A DNA stretch of 64,000 bases from an uncultured Oxalicibacterium sp. (GCF_913776015.1 NZ_CAJYMD010000074.1:1-64000), one strand, 5' to 3'. Shown: positions 44,918-54,917, numbered from the stretch's first letter. A program made the numbers and translations. Notes: generated by a model from the sequence alone, not told the origin.

Positions 44918-45232
44918 ATGAAATCGCGCTCCTTTTTATATATCTGCTTATCGCTTCTGCTGCTTTTCTCGCAGCAGTTCGCGTTTGCGGGCGCGCTCGA
45001 TCATGTACAGAAGACAGCGTTCGATCATCAGTGCGCCTATGAAGAAGGCGATGCGGCAGACAGCCATCTGTCAAAACATTTACTGATCGACGAGTATGAC
45101 GATGCGCCCATGGCTGCGTTGGTCATGCCGCAATTTGCGAGTGTTGCCGTTCCCCATGCGGATTGGGCATTCGCGCAGTTCCTCCACATCGTTGCACCGC
45201 ATTACTTTTCCCGCGCTCCTCCTCTCGCCTGA
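44918..45232 (+). CDS. Small exported protein of unknown function
   Basis: This 104-residue protein has a clear Sec signal peptide (MKSRSFLYICLSLLLLFSQQ, cleavage near AFA-GA), leaving about 80 acidic residues with a few His and one Cys, ending YFSRAPPLA. The size, a signal peptide and the Pro-rich end recall small periplasmic proteins found beside metal-resistance genes (CzcI-like), but I cannot assign it to a family. Upstream DNA is A/T-rich with dyads. Shine-Dalgarno is weak. The next gene, 181 bases on, is the antiporter. Confidence 0.6.
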   Translation: MKSRSFLYICLSLLLLFSQQFAFAGALDHVQKTAFDHQCAYEEGDAADSHLSKHLLIDEYDDAPMAALVMPQFASVAVPHADWAFAQFLHIVAPHYFSRAPPLA

Positions 45233-45413
45233 GGATATTCGTCCTCGCATGCCTGGCATGCAGCAAGCTTTCCGCAACATGTATTGAAACGGCGCAAGAC
45301 CGTTGCATGCACCGCCGATCGCACTGCGCTTCTCGCGAATATCCGACCTTCATCACGACGTGAGCCCGATCACCGGACGCTCAAACGCTAGAAGACTTCT
45401 TGAGAGGTATCAA

Positions 45414-46724
45414 ATGAGCAACAATCAAGCCGCCGTTGCGGCACAAGCCGGCACCGGCTACAAAAATCGCTGGGCACAATTGTTCATCGGCATTATCTGC
45501 ATGGCTTTTGTCGCCAACCTGCAATACGGCTGGACGTTGTTTGTCACGCCAATGGATAACGCTCACCATTGGGGCAAGGCAGCCATTCAATTGGCGTTTT
45601 CCATCTTTATCGTGACCGAAACGTGGTTGGTGCCGATCGAAGGCTATCTGGTCGATAAATTCGGCCCGCGTCCGGTGGTTGCCGGCGGTGCGATTTGTGC
45701 TGGTCTGGGCTGGATCATCTACAGTTTCGCTTCCACGCTGCCGATGTTGTATGCAGGCGCTGTGGTGTCGGGTATTGGCGCCGGTTGCGTCTACGGTACT
45801 TGCGTCGGTAACGCGCTGAAATGGTTCCCTGATCGTCGCGGTCTGGCTGCTGGTTTGACGGCTGCCGGTTTCGGTGCAGGCGCTGCGGTGACGGTGATCC
45901 CGATTGCCAACATGATCCAGACGTCGGGTTACGAGAAAACGCTGCTGACGTTTGGCATCATCCAGGGCGTCGCCATCTTCGTTCTGTCCATGTTGCTGGT
46001 GAAACCGGTTGCGCCAAAAGCAGCCGTCGCCAAGGCAGGTACGGCGACCAAGGTTGATTACACGACCAAGCAAATGTTGAAGATGCCCGTGTTCTGGGTG
46101 TTGTACATGATGTTCGTGCTGGTCGCATCCGGTGGTTTGATGGCAACCGCGCAATTGGGCCCGATCGCAACCGACTATGGTCTGGCTTCGCTGCCTGTCA
46201 CGCTGTTCGGCGTGACCCTGCCGCTGCTGACCATGACGCTGTCTATCGATAACGTCGCCAACGGTATTACGCGTCCTCTGTGTGGTTTCATTTCCGACAA
46301 GATCGGTCGTGAAAACACCATGTTCATCGTCTTCATCGGTGAAGGTTTGTCACTGCTGGGCTTGATGACCTGGGGCCACAATATGTATGCCTTCATGGTG
46401 TTCGCTGCACTGATTTTCCTGTTCTGGGGCGAAATTTTCTCGATCTTCCCAGCAACCTGTGCCGACATCTTCGGTTCCAAGTTTGCTGCAGGTAACTCGG
46501 GCACCCTTTACACGGCAAAAGGTACGGCTGCCTTGCTGGTTCCTCTGGCATCGGTATTTGCGGTCAATGGCAACTGGAGCCGCGTGTTCGTCGCTGCTGC
46601 TTGCATCACGATCTTCGCAGGTCTGTCGGCCAAGCTGATCCTCGGCCCGATGCGCAAGCGTCTGCTGGCGAAAGAAGCCGGTATGCAACAACAGGCAGAA
46701 AAAGAGCAGCGCGTTGCTGCCTGA
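45414..46724 (+). CDS. oxlT: Oxalate:formate antiporter (OxlT-type MFS transporter)
   Basis: This 436-residue major facilitator superfamily protein has about 12 transmembrane helices. The N-terminus RWAQLFIGIICMAFVANLQY, the MFS loop DKFGPRPVVAGG, and GIGAGCVYGTCVGNALKWFP followed by DRRGLAAGLTAAGFGAG match oxalate/formate antiporter-family proteins, which exchange external oxalate for internal formate. The exact substrate is inferred by family only; no oxalate decarboxylation genes are adjacent. ATG 45414 is chosen for GAGAGG 6 bases upstream. It ends in a strong terminator. Confidence 0.88.
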   Translation: MSNNQAAVAAQAGTGYKNRWAQLFIGIICMAFVANLQYGWTLFVTPMDNAHHWGKAAIQLAFSIFIVTETWLVPIEGYLVDKFGPRPVVAGGAICAGLGWIIYSFASTLPMLYAGAVVSGIGAGCVYGTCVGNALKWFPDRRGLAAGLTAAGFGAGAAVTVIPIANMIQTSGYEKTLLTFGIIQGVAIFVLSMLLVKPVAPKAAVAKAGTATKVDYTTKQMLKMPVFWVLYMMFVLVASGGLMATAQLGPIATDYGLASLPVTLFGVTLPLLTMTLSIDNVANGITRPLCGFISDKIGRENTMFIVFIGEGLSLLGLMTWGHNMYAFMVFAALIFLFWGEIFSIFPATCADIFGSKFAAGNSGTLYTAKGTAALLVPLASVFAVNGNWSRVFVAAACITIFAGLSAKLILGPMRKRLLAKEAGMQQQAEKEQRVAA

Positions 46725-46760
46725 GCTTGATTCTCCAGTCCGCTGATCGGGCGGACCAAC

Positions 46761-46789
46761 AAAAAACCGGGGCATGCCCCGGTTTTTTT
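46761..46789. terminator. Bidirectional terminator after the antiporter gene
   Basis: A perfect palindrome with arms AAAAAACCGGGGCA and TGCCCCGGTTTTTT (46761-46788), with T-runs in both reading directions, separates the convergent antiporter and lipoprotein genes. Confidence 0.95.
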
Positions 46790-46804
46790 ATTCTGTTTCT
46801 GCTT

Positions 46805-47332
46805 TCAGTTGCCAAAGAAACCGAACAATCCATCTCGCTCGAAGCGCATGTCAGGCGTGTTCTGCATCAAGGCTACTACGCCATTTTGGTCGAAATGCAC
46901 ATGCATGATCGAGTTCCAGGCATTGTTTTCCCGATACGGATAAGACCAGACTTCCAGTTGCTGGCGCGGCAGATAGGAGGTTTCAGAAGGATGCCCGATG
47001 GTGCGCAAGACATCCATCTTGGTCGCACTCCCAACGGTCAGTAAGGCAAAGTGTCGTGTCGTCAGGACTTGTTCGTAGGAGAGCAGTCGGCCATTGGCAT
47101 CGAATTTAGCTAGATGGGTAGCTTGCCCCCACGGATTGCGGTTGTATTCAAGAATGGCACCTTCGCCGCCAGGAATACGGTACGACGGTGGGCCAAGCTG
47201 GGCAATGACTTCCGACTCGCTGGCACCTGTAGTGAGGTTCGCCGGCTCCCAGGAGGCGCAGGCACTCAGCATCAAAGGCAGTAAAATGACGGCTGCCAGC
47301 TTGTTTCGCATGGTTGTGAGGTGGTTTTTCAT
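46805..47332 (-). CDS. BamE/SmpA-like outer membrane lipoprotein
   Basis: This 175-residue protein has a lipoprotein signal peptide and lipobox LSAC (Cys near residue 25). The mature part has two repeats of the BamE-type fold: [20 protein letters not shown] and [20 protein letters not shown], each a helix followed by beta strands with a Gly-x-Pro. It is not the canonical BamE (about 113 residues) and its role is unknown. AGGAAATC precedes the ATG 47332. It is divergent from rpsO. Confidence 0.78.
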   Translation of the reverse strand: MKNHLTTMRNKLAAVILLPLMLSACASWEPANLTTGASESEVIAQLGPPSYRIPGGEGAILEYNRNPWGQATHLAKFDANGRLLSYEQVLTTRHFALLTVGSATKMDVLRTIGHPSETSYLPRQQLEVWSYPYRENNAWNSIMHVHFDQNGVVALMQNTPDMRFERDGLFGFFGN

Positions 47333-47362
47333 GATTTCCTGTGCGGTAAACAGACAAGTTGT

Positions 47363-47391
47363 TTGAAGCAGGCTTGTATTTCCGTTATACT
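47363..47391 (+). promoter_or_regulatory. Sigma-70 promoter of rpsO
   Basis: TTGAAG (47363-47368), a 17-base spacer and TATACT (47386-47391) form a good vegetative promoter 92 bases upstream of rpsO. A short hairpin (TTGGTC with GACCAA, about 47398-47414) follows at the start of the leader. Confidence 0.8.
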
Positions 47392-47482
47392 CCCGCCTTG
47401 GTCATTTCGACCAAATTCATTTAATGTTGTTCACGATGTAACGGGGTTGCGACTCCGCGCATCGCATGTGAAAGGTTTTATC

Positions 47483-47752
47483 ATGTCGCTCGAAAAATCC
47501 GCCAAGGCAAGCATTGTTGCCGATAACGCACGCGCTCAAAACGATACTGGTTCGCCAGAAGTGCAAGTTGCTCTGCTGACCGCACGTATCAACGACCTGA
47601 ACGGTCACTTCAAGGAACACTCGAAGGATCACCACTCGCGTCGTGGTCTGATCATGATGGTCAATCGTCGTAAAAGCCTGCTGGCTTACCTGAAGCGCAA
47701 GGATCTGAATCGCTATCGCGATCTGATCGCCAAACTCGGTCTGCGTAAGTAA
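47483..47752 (+). CDS. rpsO: 30S ribosomal protein S15
   Basis: This 89-residue protein equals the canonical length. It binds 16S rRNA helices and organises the platform of the small subunit. Motifs [40 protein letters not shown] and [20 protein letters not shown] are fully conserved. ATG 47483 gives the standard start MSLEK; a much longer upstream frame is spurious. It has its own promoter and leader and is followed by a terminator-like hairpin and pnp, as in many bacteria. Confidence 0.98.
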   Translation: MSLEKSAKASIVADNARAQNDTGSPEVQVALLTARINDLNGHFKEHSKDHHSRRGLIMMVNRRKSLLAYLKRKDLNRYRDLIAKLGLRK

Positions 47753-47783
47753 GTCGTTGCAGTATTCGACCCAGCTTTACTGA

Positions 47784-47828
47784 AAAATGCCTGCGTCAGT
47801 TTTCTGATGCGGGCATTTTGTTTTTTTG
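47784..47828 (+). terminator. Terminator between rpsO and pnp
   Basis: AAAATGCC (47784-47791) through GGCATTTT (47812-47819) form a long hairpin of about 16 pairs with three G-T wobbles around a T-rich loop, followed by a run of T residues. This gives an intrinsic terminator, perhaps leaky since pnp follows. Confidence 0.85.
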
Positions 47829-47970
47829 CAGTTTGTATTTGTCGTTTCGGCAGTTCAATAAAAAGCAGAAGGTAGGGCAGGAGAGATGAACGGTGCATGT
47901 TCCGTGCGCCGTTGTGGTGAGGTGAACGACAGCCCCTGAAAATCTGTCGGCAAATCAGAAAGGAACACTC

Positions 47971-50106
47971 GTGTTTAATAAAGTCACCAAAACATTCCAG
48001 TACGGCCAGCACACGGTCACGCTTGAAACCGGCGAAATCGCGCGTCAGGCTTCCGGTGCCGTCGTCGTGTCGATCGAGGATACGGTTGTCCTTGCGACCG
48101 TGGTTGCGAAGAAGGACGCCAAACCAGGTCAGGATTTTTTCCCCTTGACCGTCGATTACATTGAAAAAACCTATGCTGCCGGTCGTATTCCTGGCGGCTT
48201 CCTCAAGCGTGAAGGTCGTCCTTCCGAGAAGGAAACGCTGACCTCGCGCCTGATCGATCGCCCGATTCGTCCGCTGTTTCCGGAAGGCTATCTGAACGAA
48301 GTGCAGATTATCGTGCACGTGCTGTCGGTCAATCCGGAAATCGATCCTGATATTCCAGCCATGATCGGCGCTTCGGCTGCTTTGTCGGTTGCCGGCATTC
48401 CTTTTGCTGGCCCAGTTGGCGCTGCACGCGTCGGTTATATCGACGGTCAATATGTGCTGAACCCGACGGCTACCCAACTGACCAAATCCCAACTGGATCT
48501 GGTGGTTGCCGGTACCGAACGCGCCGTGCTGATGGTCGAATCGGAAGCGCAGCAATTGTCTGAAGACGTCATGCTCGGCGCTGTTGTCTACGGCCACGAA
48601 CAAATGAAAGCAGTCATCGATGCGATCCACGAATTGGTGCGCGATGGTGGCAAGCCGGAAGTGCAGTGGTCGCCAGCGCCGAAAAACGACGCACTGATCG
48701 CGCGCGTGACGCATTTTGCCGAAGGCAAGCTGCGCGCCGCCTATCAAACCAAGGACAAGCAGGCACGTACGGCCAAGCTCAAGGATGCATCTGCTGAAGT
48801 GATGGCGGAACTGGTTGCCGAGGCAGCATCGGTCGGTGGCGAGGCGCCTGATTCGGCTGAAGTCGGCAACATCCTGTTCGATTTGGAAGCGAAGATCGTT
48901 CGTTCGCAGATTCTCGAAGGCGAGCCACGTATCGACGGTCGCGATACGCGCACCGTTCGTCCAATCTCGATCCGCACGGGCGTGTTGCCACGTACCCACG
49001 GTTCGGCATTGTTCACCCGCGGTGAAACGCAGGCGCTGGTTATCGCTACGCTGGGTACCGCACGCGACGAACAAAAGATCGATGCGCTGATGGGTGAATA
49101 CTCGGATCGTTTCATGATGCACTACAACATGCCGCCGTTTGCGACTGGCGAAACCGGCCGTGTCGGTACGCCTAAGCGTCGTGAAATCGGTCATGGTCGT
49201 CTGGCTAAGCGTGCTCTGGTTGCTGCATTGCCAGCACCGGAAGAATTCAGCTACTCGGTTCGTTTGGTTTCGGAAATCACGGAATCGAACGGTTCGTCGT
49301 CGATGGCATCGGTGTGCGGTGGCTGCTTGGCGCTGATGGATGCAGGCGTACCAATGCAATCGCACGTTGCCGGTATCGCAATGGGGCTGATCAAGGAAGG
49401 CAACAAATTTGCCGTTCTGACCGATATCCTGGGTGATGAAGATCACCTCGGCGATATGGACTTCAAGGTTGCCGGTACCGCAAACGGTATTACCGCGCTG
49501 CAGATGGATATCAAGATCCAGGGTATTACCAAGGAAATCATGCAGGTCGCGCTGGCACAGGCCAAAGAAGGCCGCGTGCATATCCTCGGCGAAATGGAAA
49601 AGGCAGTGCCAAGCGGCTCGACCGGCCAGTTGTCTGACTTTGCGCCACGCCTGATCACCATCAAGATCAATCCGGAAAAAATCCGTGACGTGATCGGCAA
49701 GGGCGGCGCCGTCATTCGCGCGTTAACCGAGGAAACCGGTACCCAAATCGACATCAGTGATGAAGGTGTTGTGACGATTGCTTCGGTTGATGCTGCTGCG
49801 GGCCAGGAAGCCAAGCGCCGTATCGAAGAACTGACCGCTTCGGTTGAAGTGGGCAAGATCTACGAAGGTACGGTTCTGAAACTGTTGGATTTCGGTGCCA
49901 TCGTGCAAGTCATTCCAGGCAAGGATGGTCTGTTGCATATCAGCCAGATCGCCAACGAGCGCGTCAATGCGGTTGCCGACTACCTGAAGGAAGGTCAGCA
50001 AGTCCGCGTCAAGGTTCTGGAAACCGATGACCGTGGTCGCCTGAAGTTGTCGATGAAGGCGGTTGTCGTGGAAGAAAATCCGGAGACGGCTGCCGTTCAG
50101 GAATAA
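47971..50106 (+). CDS. pnp: Polyribonucleotide nucleotidyltransferase (PNPase)
   Basis: This 711-residue phosphorolytic 3'-5' exoribonuclease is part of the RNA degradosome. Two RNase PH-like domains (about 5-230 and 310-545, with [20 protein letters not shown] and [20 protein letters not shown]), a KH domain ([20 protein letters not shown]) and a C-terminal S1 domain ([20 protein letters not shown]) are in the usual order. Length matches E. coli (711). The start codon is GTG, with AAAGGA upstream, and [16 protein letters not shown] is the expected N-terminus. Autoregulation through its leader is known in E. coli, not tested here. Confidence 0.98.
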   Translation: MFNKVTKTFQYGQHTVTLETGEIARQASGAVVVSIEDTVVLATVVAKKDAKPGQDFFPLTVDYIEKTYAAGRIPGGFLKREGRPSEKETLTSRLIDRPIRPLFPEGYLNEVQIIVHVLSVNPEIDPDIPAMIGASAALSVAGIPFAGPVGAARVGYIDGQYVLNPTATQLTKSQLDLVVAGTERAVLMVESEAQQLSEDVMLGAVVYGHEQMKAVIDAIHELVRDGGKPEVQWSPAPKNDALIARVTHFAEGKLRAAYQTKDKQARTAKLKDASAEVMAELVAEAASVGGEAPDSAEVGNILFDLEAKIVRSQILEGEPRIDGRDTRTVRPISIRTGVLPRTHGSALFTRGETQALVIATLGTARDEQKIDALMGEYSDRFMMHYNMPPFATGETGRVGTPKRREIGHGRLAKRALVAALPAPEEFSYSVRLVSEITESNGSSSMASVCGGCLALMDAGVPMQSHVAGIAMGLIKEGNKFAVLTDILGDEDHLGDMDFKVAGTANGITALQMDIKIQGITKEIMQVALAQAKEGRVHILGEMEKAVPSGSTGQLSDFAPRLITIKINPEKIRDVIGKGGAVIRALTEETGTQIDISDEGVVTIASVDAAAGQEAKRRIEELTASVEVGKIYEGTVLKLLDFGAIVQVIPGKDGLLHISQIANERVNAVADYLKEGQQVRVKVLETDDRGRLKLSMKAVVVEENPETAAVQE

Positions 50107-50134
50107 TTCCTGCCTAGCAGAAGCGAAGTATCGA

Positions 50135-50173
50135 AAAAACCGCTCGCGGCGTATGCCAAGGGCGGTTTTTCTT
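50135..50173 (+). terminator. Terminator after pnp
   Basis: AAAAACCGC (50135-50143) pairs with GCGGTTTTT (50162-50170) around an 18-base loop, ending in a T-run, 28 bases past the pnp stop. Confidence 0.88.
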
Positions 50174-50193
50174 TATGGAATGCCGTTCTCAGT

Positions 50194-50223
50194 TTGACCG
50201 TCTTCCAGAGGGCGGGCTAGAAT
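50194..50223 (+). promoter_or_regulatory. Sigma-70 promoter of tpiA
   Basis: TTGACC (50194-50199), an 18-base spacer and TAGAAT (50218-50223) form a good vegetative promoter 28 bases upstream of the tpiA ATG. Confidence 0.75.
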
Positions 50224-50251
50224 AGCGGGTTATCGGAATTCTGGATTACTT

Positions 50252-50998
50252 ATGCGCCGCAAACTCGTCGCAGGCAACTGGAAAATGAATGGCAGCCTGG
50301 CTGCTAATGCTGCGTTACTGGCAGGTATCAAGGCCGAAAGCGCAGGCAGTCGCTGTGATGTGGCAGTTTGTGTGCCGGCGCCGTATCTCGCGCAGTGTCA
50401 ATCGCTGCTTGTCGACAGTCCGATCGCATTGGGTGCGCAGGATGTGTCGATGCACGAAAGCGGCGCTTACACCGGCGAAGTCTCTGCTGCGATGCTGCGT
50501 GAATTCGACTGCCGCTACGTGATCGTCGGTCATTCGGAGCGTCGTAGTTATTTCGGCGAAAGCGATGCGCTGGTTGCAAGCAAGACCTTGCGTGCACTGG
50601 CTTCGGGCTTGATCCCGATTGTCTGTGTCGGTGAATCGTTGGCGCAGCGTGAGGCAGGGCAAACCGAGGCGGTCGTGCTGATGCAGCTCGATGCGGTGCT
50701 CAAGCAATTGCCTGTAGATGATGTGTCCCGGATTGTTGTGGCATACGAGCCGGTTTGGGCAATCGGTACTGGTCGCACGGCGACCCCGGAAATGGCGCAA
50801 GAGGTGCATGCAGTATTGCGTGAGCGCCTCGCGCAAATTTCGGAAGCTGCGGCAGCGGAAGTGAAGATTTTGTACGGTGGCAGCATGAAGCCTGACAATG
50901 CTGCCGAATTGATGGCAATGCAGGACATCGATGGCGGCTTGATTGGTGGCGCTGCGTTGAAGGTGGCAGATTTTCTCGCCATTGTGTCCAAGGTGTAA
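50252..50998 (+). CDS. tpiA: Triosephosphate isomerase
   Basis: This 248-residue glycolytic enzyme interconverts glyceraldehyde 3-phosphate and dihydroxyacetone phosphate. Motifs: [12 protein letters not shown] (catalytic Lys), [14 protein letters not shown] (catalytic His), [20 protein letters not shown] (catalytic Glu), and the phosphate loop [10 protein letters not shown] with GLIGGAALK. Length is the norm (about 250). It is followed by secG, tRNA-Leu and the nuo operon, an order common in betaproteobacteria. Confidence 0.98.
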   Translation: MRRKLVAGNWKMNGSLAANAALLAGIKAESAGSRCDVAVCVPAPYLAQCQSLLVDSPIALGAQDVSMHESGAYTGEVSAAMLREFDCRYVIVGHSERRSYFGESDALVASKTLRALASGLIPIVCVGESLAQREAGQTEAVVLMQLDAVLKQLPVDDVSRIVVAYEPVWAIGTGRTATPEMAQEVHAVLRERLAQISEAAAAEVKILYGGSMKPDNAAELMAMQDIDGGLIGGAALKVADFLAIVSKV

Positions 50999-51051
50999 TG
51001 GCCTTGTCCGTGAACTTATTTTTTGATTATCTAAAACTGGAACTTGCGTAA

Positions 51052-51426
51052 ATGAATACCATGCATACCCTCATCGTCGTCCTGCAGGTGCTGTCCGCGC
51101 TGGCGATTATCGGCCTCGTGCTGTTGCAGCATGGCAAAGGTGCCGACATGGGCGCATCGTTCGGTTCCGGTGCTTCCGGCAGCTTGTTCGGTGCGACGGG
51201 TTCCTCCAACTTTCTGTCGAAGATGACGGCGCTGGCTGCAGTAATCTTTTTTTCGGCAACGCTGGGTCTGGCTTTTGTGAGCAATCGCCCGGCGCATGTT
51301 GATGGCGGTGTGATGGAAAATGCGCCTGTTTCTGAAGTGCCGGGTGCGCCTGCTGCAACCGTTGTGCCGGATGAAAAGCCTGTCGCGCCAGCTGCGAATG
51401 ATCGTTCGAACGAAGTGCCAAAATAA
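51052..51426 (+). CDS. secG: Preprotein translocase subunit SecG
   Basis: This 124-residue accessory subunit of SecYEG has two transmembrane helices (about 5-25 and 58-78) with the family motif LLQHGKGADMGASFGSGASG between them and LFGATGSSNFLSKMTALAAV after. The C-terminal about 40 residues are a Pro/Ala/Val-rich tail. It is 53 bases after tpiA and likely co-transcribed with it. Confidence 0.96.
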   Translation: MNTMHTLIVVLQVLSALAIIGLVLLQHGKGADMGASFGSGASGSLFGATGSSNFLSKMTALAAVIFFSATLGLAFVSNRPAHVDGGVMENAPVSEVPGAPAATVVPDEKPVAPAANDRSNEVPK

Positions 51427-51460
51427 ATGTGACTTAATGCTTTTTTAATGTGATTGCACA

Positions 51461-51490
51461 TTGAATAAAAGCATCAAAGCAGGTTAAAAT
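51461..51490 (+). promoter_or_regulatory. Promoter of tRNA-Leu
   Basis: TTGAAT (51461-51466), an 18-base spacer and TAAAAT (51485-51490) precede the tRNA by 9 bases, a typical distance for a short 5' leader. Confidence 0.65.
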
Positions 51491-51499
51491 AGAAGTCTT

Positions 51500-51584
51500 G
51501 CCGACGTGGTGAAATTGGTAGACACGCTATCTTGAGGGGGTAGTGGCGAAAGCTGTGCGAGTTCGAGTCTCGCCGTCGGCACCA
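51500..51584 (+). tRNA. tRNA-Leu (anticodon GAG)
   Basis: The 85-base gene has an acceptor stem GCCGACG pairing with CGTCGGC, encoded CCA end after the discriminator A, D-loop GGTGAAATTGGTAGAC, anticodon arm CTATC-TTGAGGG-GGTAG giving anticodon GAG, a class II variable arm (TGGCGAAAGCTG), and T-arm GCGAGTTCGAGTCTCGC. It reads CUC and CUU leucine codons. Confidence 0.97.
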
Positions 51585-51590
51585 TAAATG

Positions 51591-51626
51591 AAAAGGCCAG
51601 CAAGGGTAAGTCCAAGCTGGCTTTTT
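51591..51626 (+). terminator. Terminator after tRNA-Leu
   Basis: AAAAGGCCAGC pairs with GCTGGCTTTTT (with one bulged base) around a loop, ending in a T-run, 6 bases past the tRNA. Confidence 0.85.
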
Positions 51627-51702
51627 ATCGACAGGGCTCGCTGTCCTGTCAAACAAGTATTTTTGCGAAATTTGCCAACCGCTTAGCCAATATACTGTCA
51701 TC

Positions 51703-52062
51703 GTGAATCTCGAAAACTATTTCCCCGTTCTGCTTTTCATTCTGGTCGGCATCGGCGTTGGTGTGGTGCCTCAGGTGCTCGGCCGCATCCTTGGTCCTTA
51801 CAGTCCTGATGCGCAAAAACTCTCTCCGTATGAGTGCGGTTTTGAGGCTTTTGAAGATGCGCGCATGAAGTTCGATGTGCGTTATTACCTGGTTGCGATT
51901 CTTTTTATTCTCTTCGATCTTGAAGTTGCCTTCCTCGTTCCTTGGGCAGTGGCAATGAATGATGTGGGAATGTTGGGCTTTTGGGCGATGATGATTTTCG
52001 TTGGTGTGCTGACCCTTGGTCTGGTATACGAATGGAAAAAAGGCGCGCTGGATTGGGAGTAA
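51703..52062 (+). CDS. nuoA: NADH-quinone oxidoreductase subunit A (NuoA)
   Basis: This 119-residue membrane-arm subunit has three transmembrane helices and the conserved [20 protein letters not shown] loop, followed by [20 protein letters not shown]. The start is GTG at 51703; no ATG gives a sensible N-terminus, and no Shine-Dalgarno is visible upstream. A TATACT sequence lies 6 bases before the GTG. It is the first gene of the nuoA-N operon and is 3 bases before nuoB. Confidence 0.96.
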   Translation: MNLENYFPVLLFILVGIGVGVVPQVLGRILGPYSPDAQKLSPYECGFEAFEDARMKFDVRYYLVAILFILFDLEVAFLVPWAVAMNDVGMLGFWAMMIFVGVLTLGLVYEWKKGALDWE

Positions 52063-52065
52063 GTC

Positions 52066-52542
52066 ATGTCTATTGAAGGCGTATTGAACGAAGGTTTTAT
52101 CACCACGACGGCTGACAAGCTGATCAACTGGACGCGTACCGGCTCGTTGTGGCCAATGACGTTCGGTCTGGCTTGCTGCGCAGTGGAAATGATGCACGCG
52201 GGTGCGGCGCGTTACGATCTGGACCGCTTCGGTATCGTGTTCCGTCCGTCGCCGCGTCAGTCCGACGTGATGATCGTGGCTGGCACGCTGTGCAACAAGA
52301 TGGCGCCTGCCTTGCGCAAGGTTTACGACCAGATGCCTGAGCCGCGTTGGGTCATTTCCATGGGGTCGTGTGCCAATGGTGGTGGCTACTACCATTACTC
52401 GTATTCGGTCGTGCGTGGTTGCGATCGCATCGTTCCTGTTGATGTCTATGTGCCGGGTTGTCCTCCAACCGCCGAGGCGCTGCTCTACGGCATTCTGCAG
52501 GTGCAGAACAAGATTCGCCGTACGTACACGATTGCCCGTTAA
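52066..52542 (+). CDS. nuoB: NADH-quinone oxidoreductase subunit B (NuoB)
   Basis: This 158-residue peripheral subunit carries the terminal Fe-S cluster N2. The cluster cysteines are in [20 protein letters not shown] (two adjacent Cys), [15 protein letters not shown], and [17 protein letters not shown]. Length is the family norm. It overlaps nothing but sits 3 bases after nuoA; AGT-rich leader provides GGGAGTAAG as Shine-Dalgarno. The next gene is nuoC. Confidence 0.98.
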   Translation: MSIEGVLNEGFITTTADKLINWTRTGSLWPMTFGLACCAVEMMHAGAARYDLDRFGIVFRPSPRQSDVMIVAGTLCNKMAPALRKVYDQMPEPRWVISMGSCANGGGYYHYSYSVVRGCDRIVPVDVYVPGCPPTAEALLYGILQVQNKIRRTYTIAR

Positions 52543-52560
52543 GGATTGCGGTTTAGCTAT

Positions 52561-53157
52561 ATGACGACCAAACTCGATCACTTGGAAGCGGCCTTGCGCA
52601 ATGCGCTCGGCGAGCAGCTTCAAAATCTGACGGTGGCACTCGGTGAAGTGACCATTGTTGTCAAGGCGGCGGATTATCTATCTGCCATGCGCGTACTGCG
52701 CGATCATCCTGATCTTCGTTTCGAAGAACTGATCGATCTGTGTGGCATGGATTATTCGGCTTATGGCGATGGCGTGTGGGAAGGTCCGCGTTTTGCAGCC
52801 GTTTCGCACCTGCTGTCGATTGCGCACAACTGGCGCCTGCGTGTGCGTGTGTTCGCACCTGACGATGAAATGCCGGTCGTGGCATCCGTCATCGATATCT
52901 GGGCGGCGGCCAACTGGTACGAGCGCGAAGCATTCGACTTCTACGGCATCCTCTTCGAAGGTCACAACGATCTGCGCCGTATTCTGACTGACTACGGCTT
53001 TATCGGTCATCCATTCCGCAAGGATTTCCCTGTTTCCGGCTACGTTGAAATGCGTTACGACCCGGAACAAAAGCGTGTGATTTACCAGCCTGTCACGATT
53101 GAGGCGCGTGAAAATGTGCCGCGCGTGATTCGCGAAGAACAGTACGGGATGAAATAA
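52561..53157 (+). CDS. nuoC: NADH-quinone oxidoreductase subunit C (NuoC)
   Basis: This 198-residue hydrophilic subunit of the quinone module is separate from NuoD (they are fused in E. coli). The conserved block [40 protein letters not shown] identifies it. ATG 52561 is used ([12 protein letters not shown]). The TAA stop shares a base with the nuoD ATG (TAATG), indicating coupling. Confidence 0.97.
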   Translation: MTTKLDHLEAALRNALGEQLQNLTVALGEVTIVVKAADYLSAMRVLRDHPDLRFEELIDLCGMDYSAYGDGVWEGPRFAAVSHLLSIAHNWRLRVRVFAPDDEMPVVASVIDIWAAANWYEREAFDFYGILFEGHNDLRRILTDYGFIGHPFRKDFPVSGYVEMRYDPEQKRVIYQPVTIEARENVPRVIREEQYGMK

Positions 53158-54410
53158 TGGCTGAGATCAAGAACTACACCCTGAACTTCGGCCCGCAACA
53201 CCCGGCAGCCCACGGTGTGCTGCGTCTGGTTTTGGAGCTGGACGGCGAAGTGATTCAACGTGCCGATCCGCATATCGGTTTGCTGCATCGCGCGACCGAG
53301 AAACTGGCCGAGCAAAAAACCTATCTGCAATCCGTGCCTTACATGGATCGTCTCGACTATGTGTCGATGATGTGTAACGAGCACGGCTACGTGATGGCAA
53401 TCGAGCGTCTGCTGGGCCTCGAAGTGCCCTTGCGTGCGCAATACATTCGCGTCATGTTCGATGAGATCACGCGTATCCTGAATCACCTGATGTGGATCGG
53501 CGCACATGCGCTGGACGTCGGTGCAATGGCCGTGTTCCTGTACGCTTTCCGCGAGCGTGAAGATCTGATGGACTGCTACGAAGCCGTGTCTGGCGCACGT
53601 ATGCATGCCGCCTACTATCGCCCAGGCGGCGTGTATCGTGATCTGCCGGACAGCATGCCGCAGCACAAGGCCTCGGTTATCCGCAATGCCAAGGCCATCA
53701 AGCAACTGAACGAAAACCGTCAAGGTTCCTTGCTGGATTTCATCGAGGACTTCACCAATCGTTTCCCGACTTATGTCGATGAATACGAAACCCTGTTGAC
53801 GGATAACCGTATCTGGAAGCAGCGTCTGGTCGGTATCGGTGTGGTGTCGCCTGAACGTGCCAAGGCAATGGGCTTTACCGGTCCGATGCTGCGCGGTTCA
53901 GGTATCGAATGGGATCTGCGCAAGACCCAGCCATACGAAGTTTACGATTTGCTGGATTTCGACATTCCTGTCGGTACCAACGGTGATTGTTACGATCGCT
54001 ATCTGGTACGTGTCGAGGAAATGCGTCAATCCAATCGCATCGTCAAGCAATGCGTCGAATGGCTGCGCAATAATCCTGGTCCGGTCATGACCGATAACCA
54101 CAAGGTGGCACCGCCATCGCGTGTGGGCATGAAATCGAACATGGAAGACCTGATCCACCACTTTAAACTGTTCACGGAAGGCTTTCACGTGCCGGCCGGT
54201 GAAGCGTATGCGGCGGTTGAACATCCAAAAGGCGAATTCGGTATCTATCTGGTTTCGGATGGCGCAAACAAGCCGTATCGTTTGAAGATCCGTGCGCCAG
54301 GCTTTGCCCATCTGCAAGGCATGGATGAGATGTCCCGAGGCCATATGCTGGCAGATGCTGTGACCATCATTGGTACGCAGGATATTGTGTTTGGTGAGAT
54401 TGACCGCTGA
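53157..54410 (+). CDS. nuoD: NADH-quinone oxidoreductase subunit D (NuoD)
   Basis: This 417-residue subunit, homologous to NiFe-hydrogenase large subunits, forms part of the quinone site. Motifs: [60 protein letters not shown], and [20 protein letters not shown] near the end. Length equals stand-alone NuoD (about 417). Confidence 0.98.
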   Translation: MAEIKNYTLNFGPQHPAAHGVLRLVLELDGEVIQRADPHIGLLHRATEKLAEQKTYLQSVPYMDRLDYVSMMCNEHGYVMAIERLLGLEVPLRAQYIRVMFDEITRILNHLMWIGAHALDVGAMAVFLYAFREREDLMDCYEAVSGARMHAAYYRPGGVYRDLPDSMPQHKASVIRNAKAIKQLNENRQGSLLDFIEDFTNRFPTYVDEYETLLTDNRIWKQRLVGIGVVSPERAKAMGFTGPMLRGSGIEWDLRKTQPYEVYDLLDFDIPVGTNGDCYDRYLVRVEEMRQSNRIVKQCVEWLRNNPGPVMTDNHKVAPPSRVGMKSNMEDLIHHFKLFTEGFHVPAGEAYAAVEHPKGEFGIYLVSDGANKPYRLKIRAPGFAHLQGMDEMSRGHMLADAVTIIGTQDIVFGEIDR

Positions 54411-54437
54411 TCGCGGGCAATGAGTAGAGGCATAAAA

Positions 54438-54917
54438 ATGCTGTTATCAGAACAAGCGTACAAAAAAATCGATCGCGAGATCGCCAAGTTTCCGCCCGAG
54501 CAGCGTCAGTCTGCCGTGATGGCAACGCTGGCCATCGCGCAAGTTGAAACCAACTGGTTGTCGCCAGAGGTCATGCAGGAAATCGCCGATTACCTGCACA
54601 TGCCTGCCATTGCCGTGCAGGAAGTGGCGACGTTCTACAACATGTACAACACCAAGCCAGTTGGCAAGACGAAGATTTCGGTTTGCACCAATCTGCCATG
54701 CCTGCTGTCTGGTGGTGAGCGTGCGGCGCACTACTTGAAAGAAAAATTGGGCATTGATTATCGTGAAACGACCGAGGACGGTCAGTTCACGCTGCAGGAA
54801 GGCGAGTGCATGGGCGCTTGCGGCGATGCGCCGGTCATGCTGGTCAACAATCATCGTATGTGCAGCTTCATGTCGAATGAAAAAATCGATGCTCTGGTAG
54901 AGGAATTGAAGAAATGA
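54438..54917 (+). CDS. nuoE: NADH-quinone oxidoreductase subunit E (NuoE)
   Basis: This 159-residue subunit holds the 2Fe-2S cluster N1a. Cluster ligands are in CTNLPC (first pair) and [16 protein letters not shown] (second pair). ATG 54438 is chosen since AGAGG is 7 bases upstream and [12 protein letters not shown] is the usual start; an earlier in-frame ATG at 54420 has no ribosome binding site. It overlaps nuoF by 4 bases (ATGA). Confidence 0.96.
   Translation: MLLSEQAYKKIDREIAKFPPEQRQSAVMATLAIAQVETNWLSPEVMQEIADYLHMPAIAVQEVATFYNMYNTKPVGKTKISVCTNLPCLLSGGERAAHYLKEKLGIDYRETTEDGQFTLQEGECMGACGDAPVMLVNNHRMCSFMSNEKIDALVEELKK

Noticed and set aside
47713-49581. 622-codon minus-strand open frame opposite pnp
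   Set aside because: Antisense to a clear PNPase gene; composition is typical of a shadow frame in GC-biased DNA.
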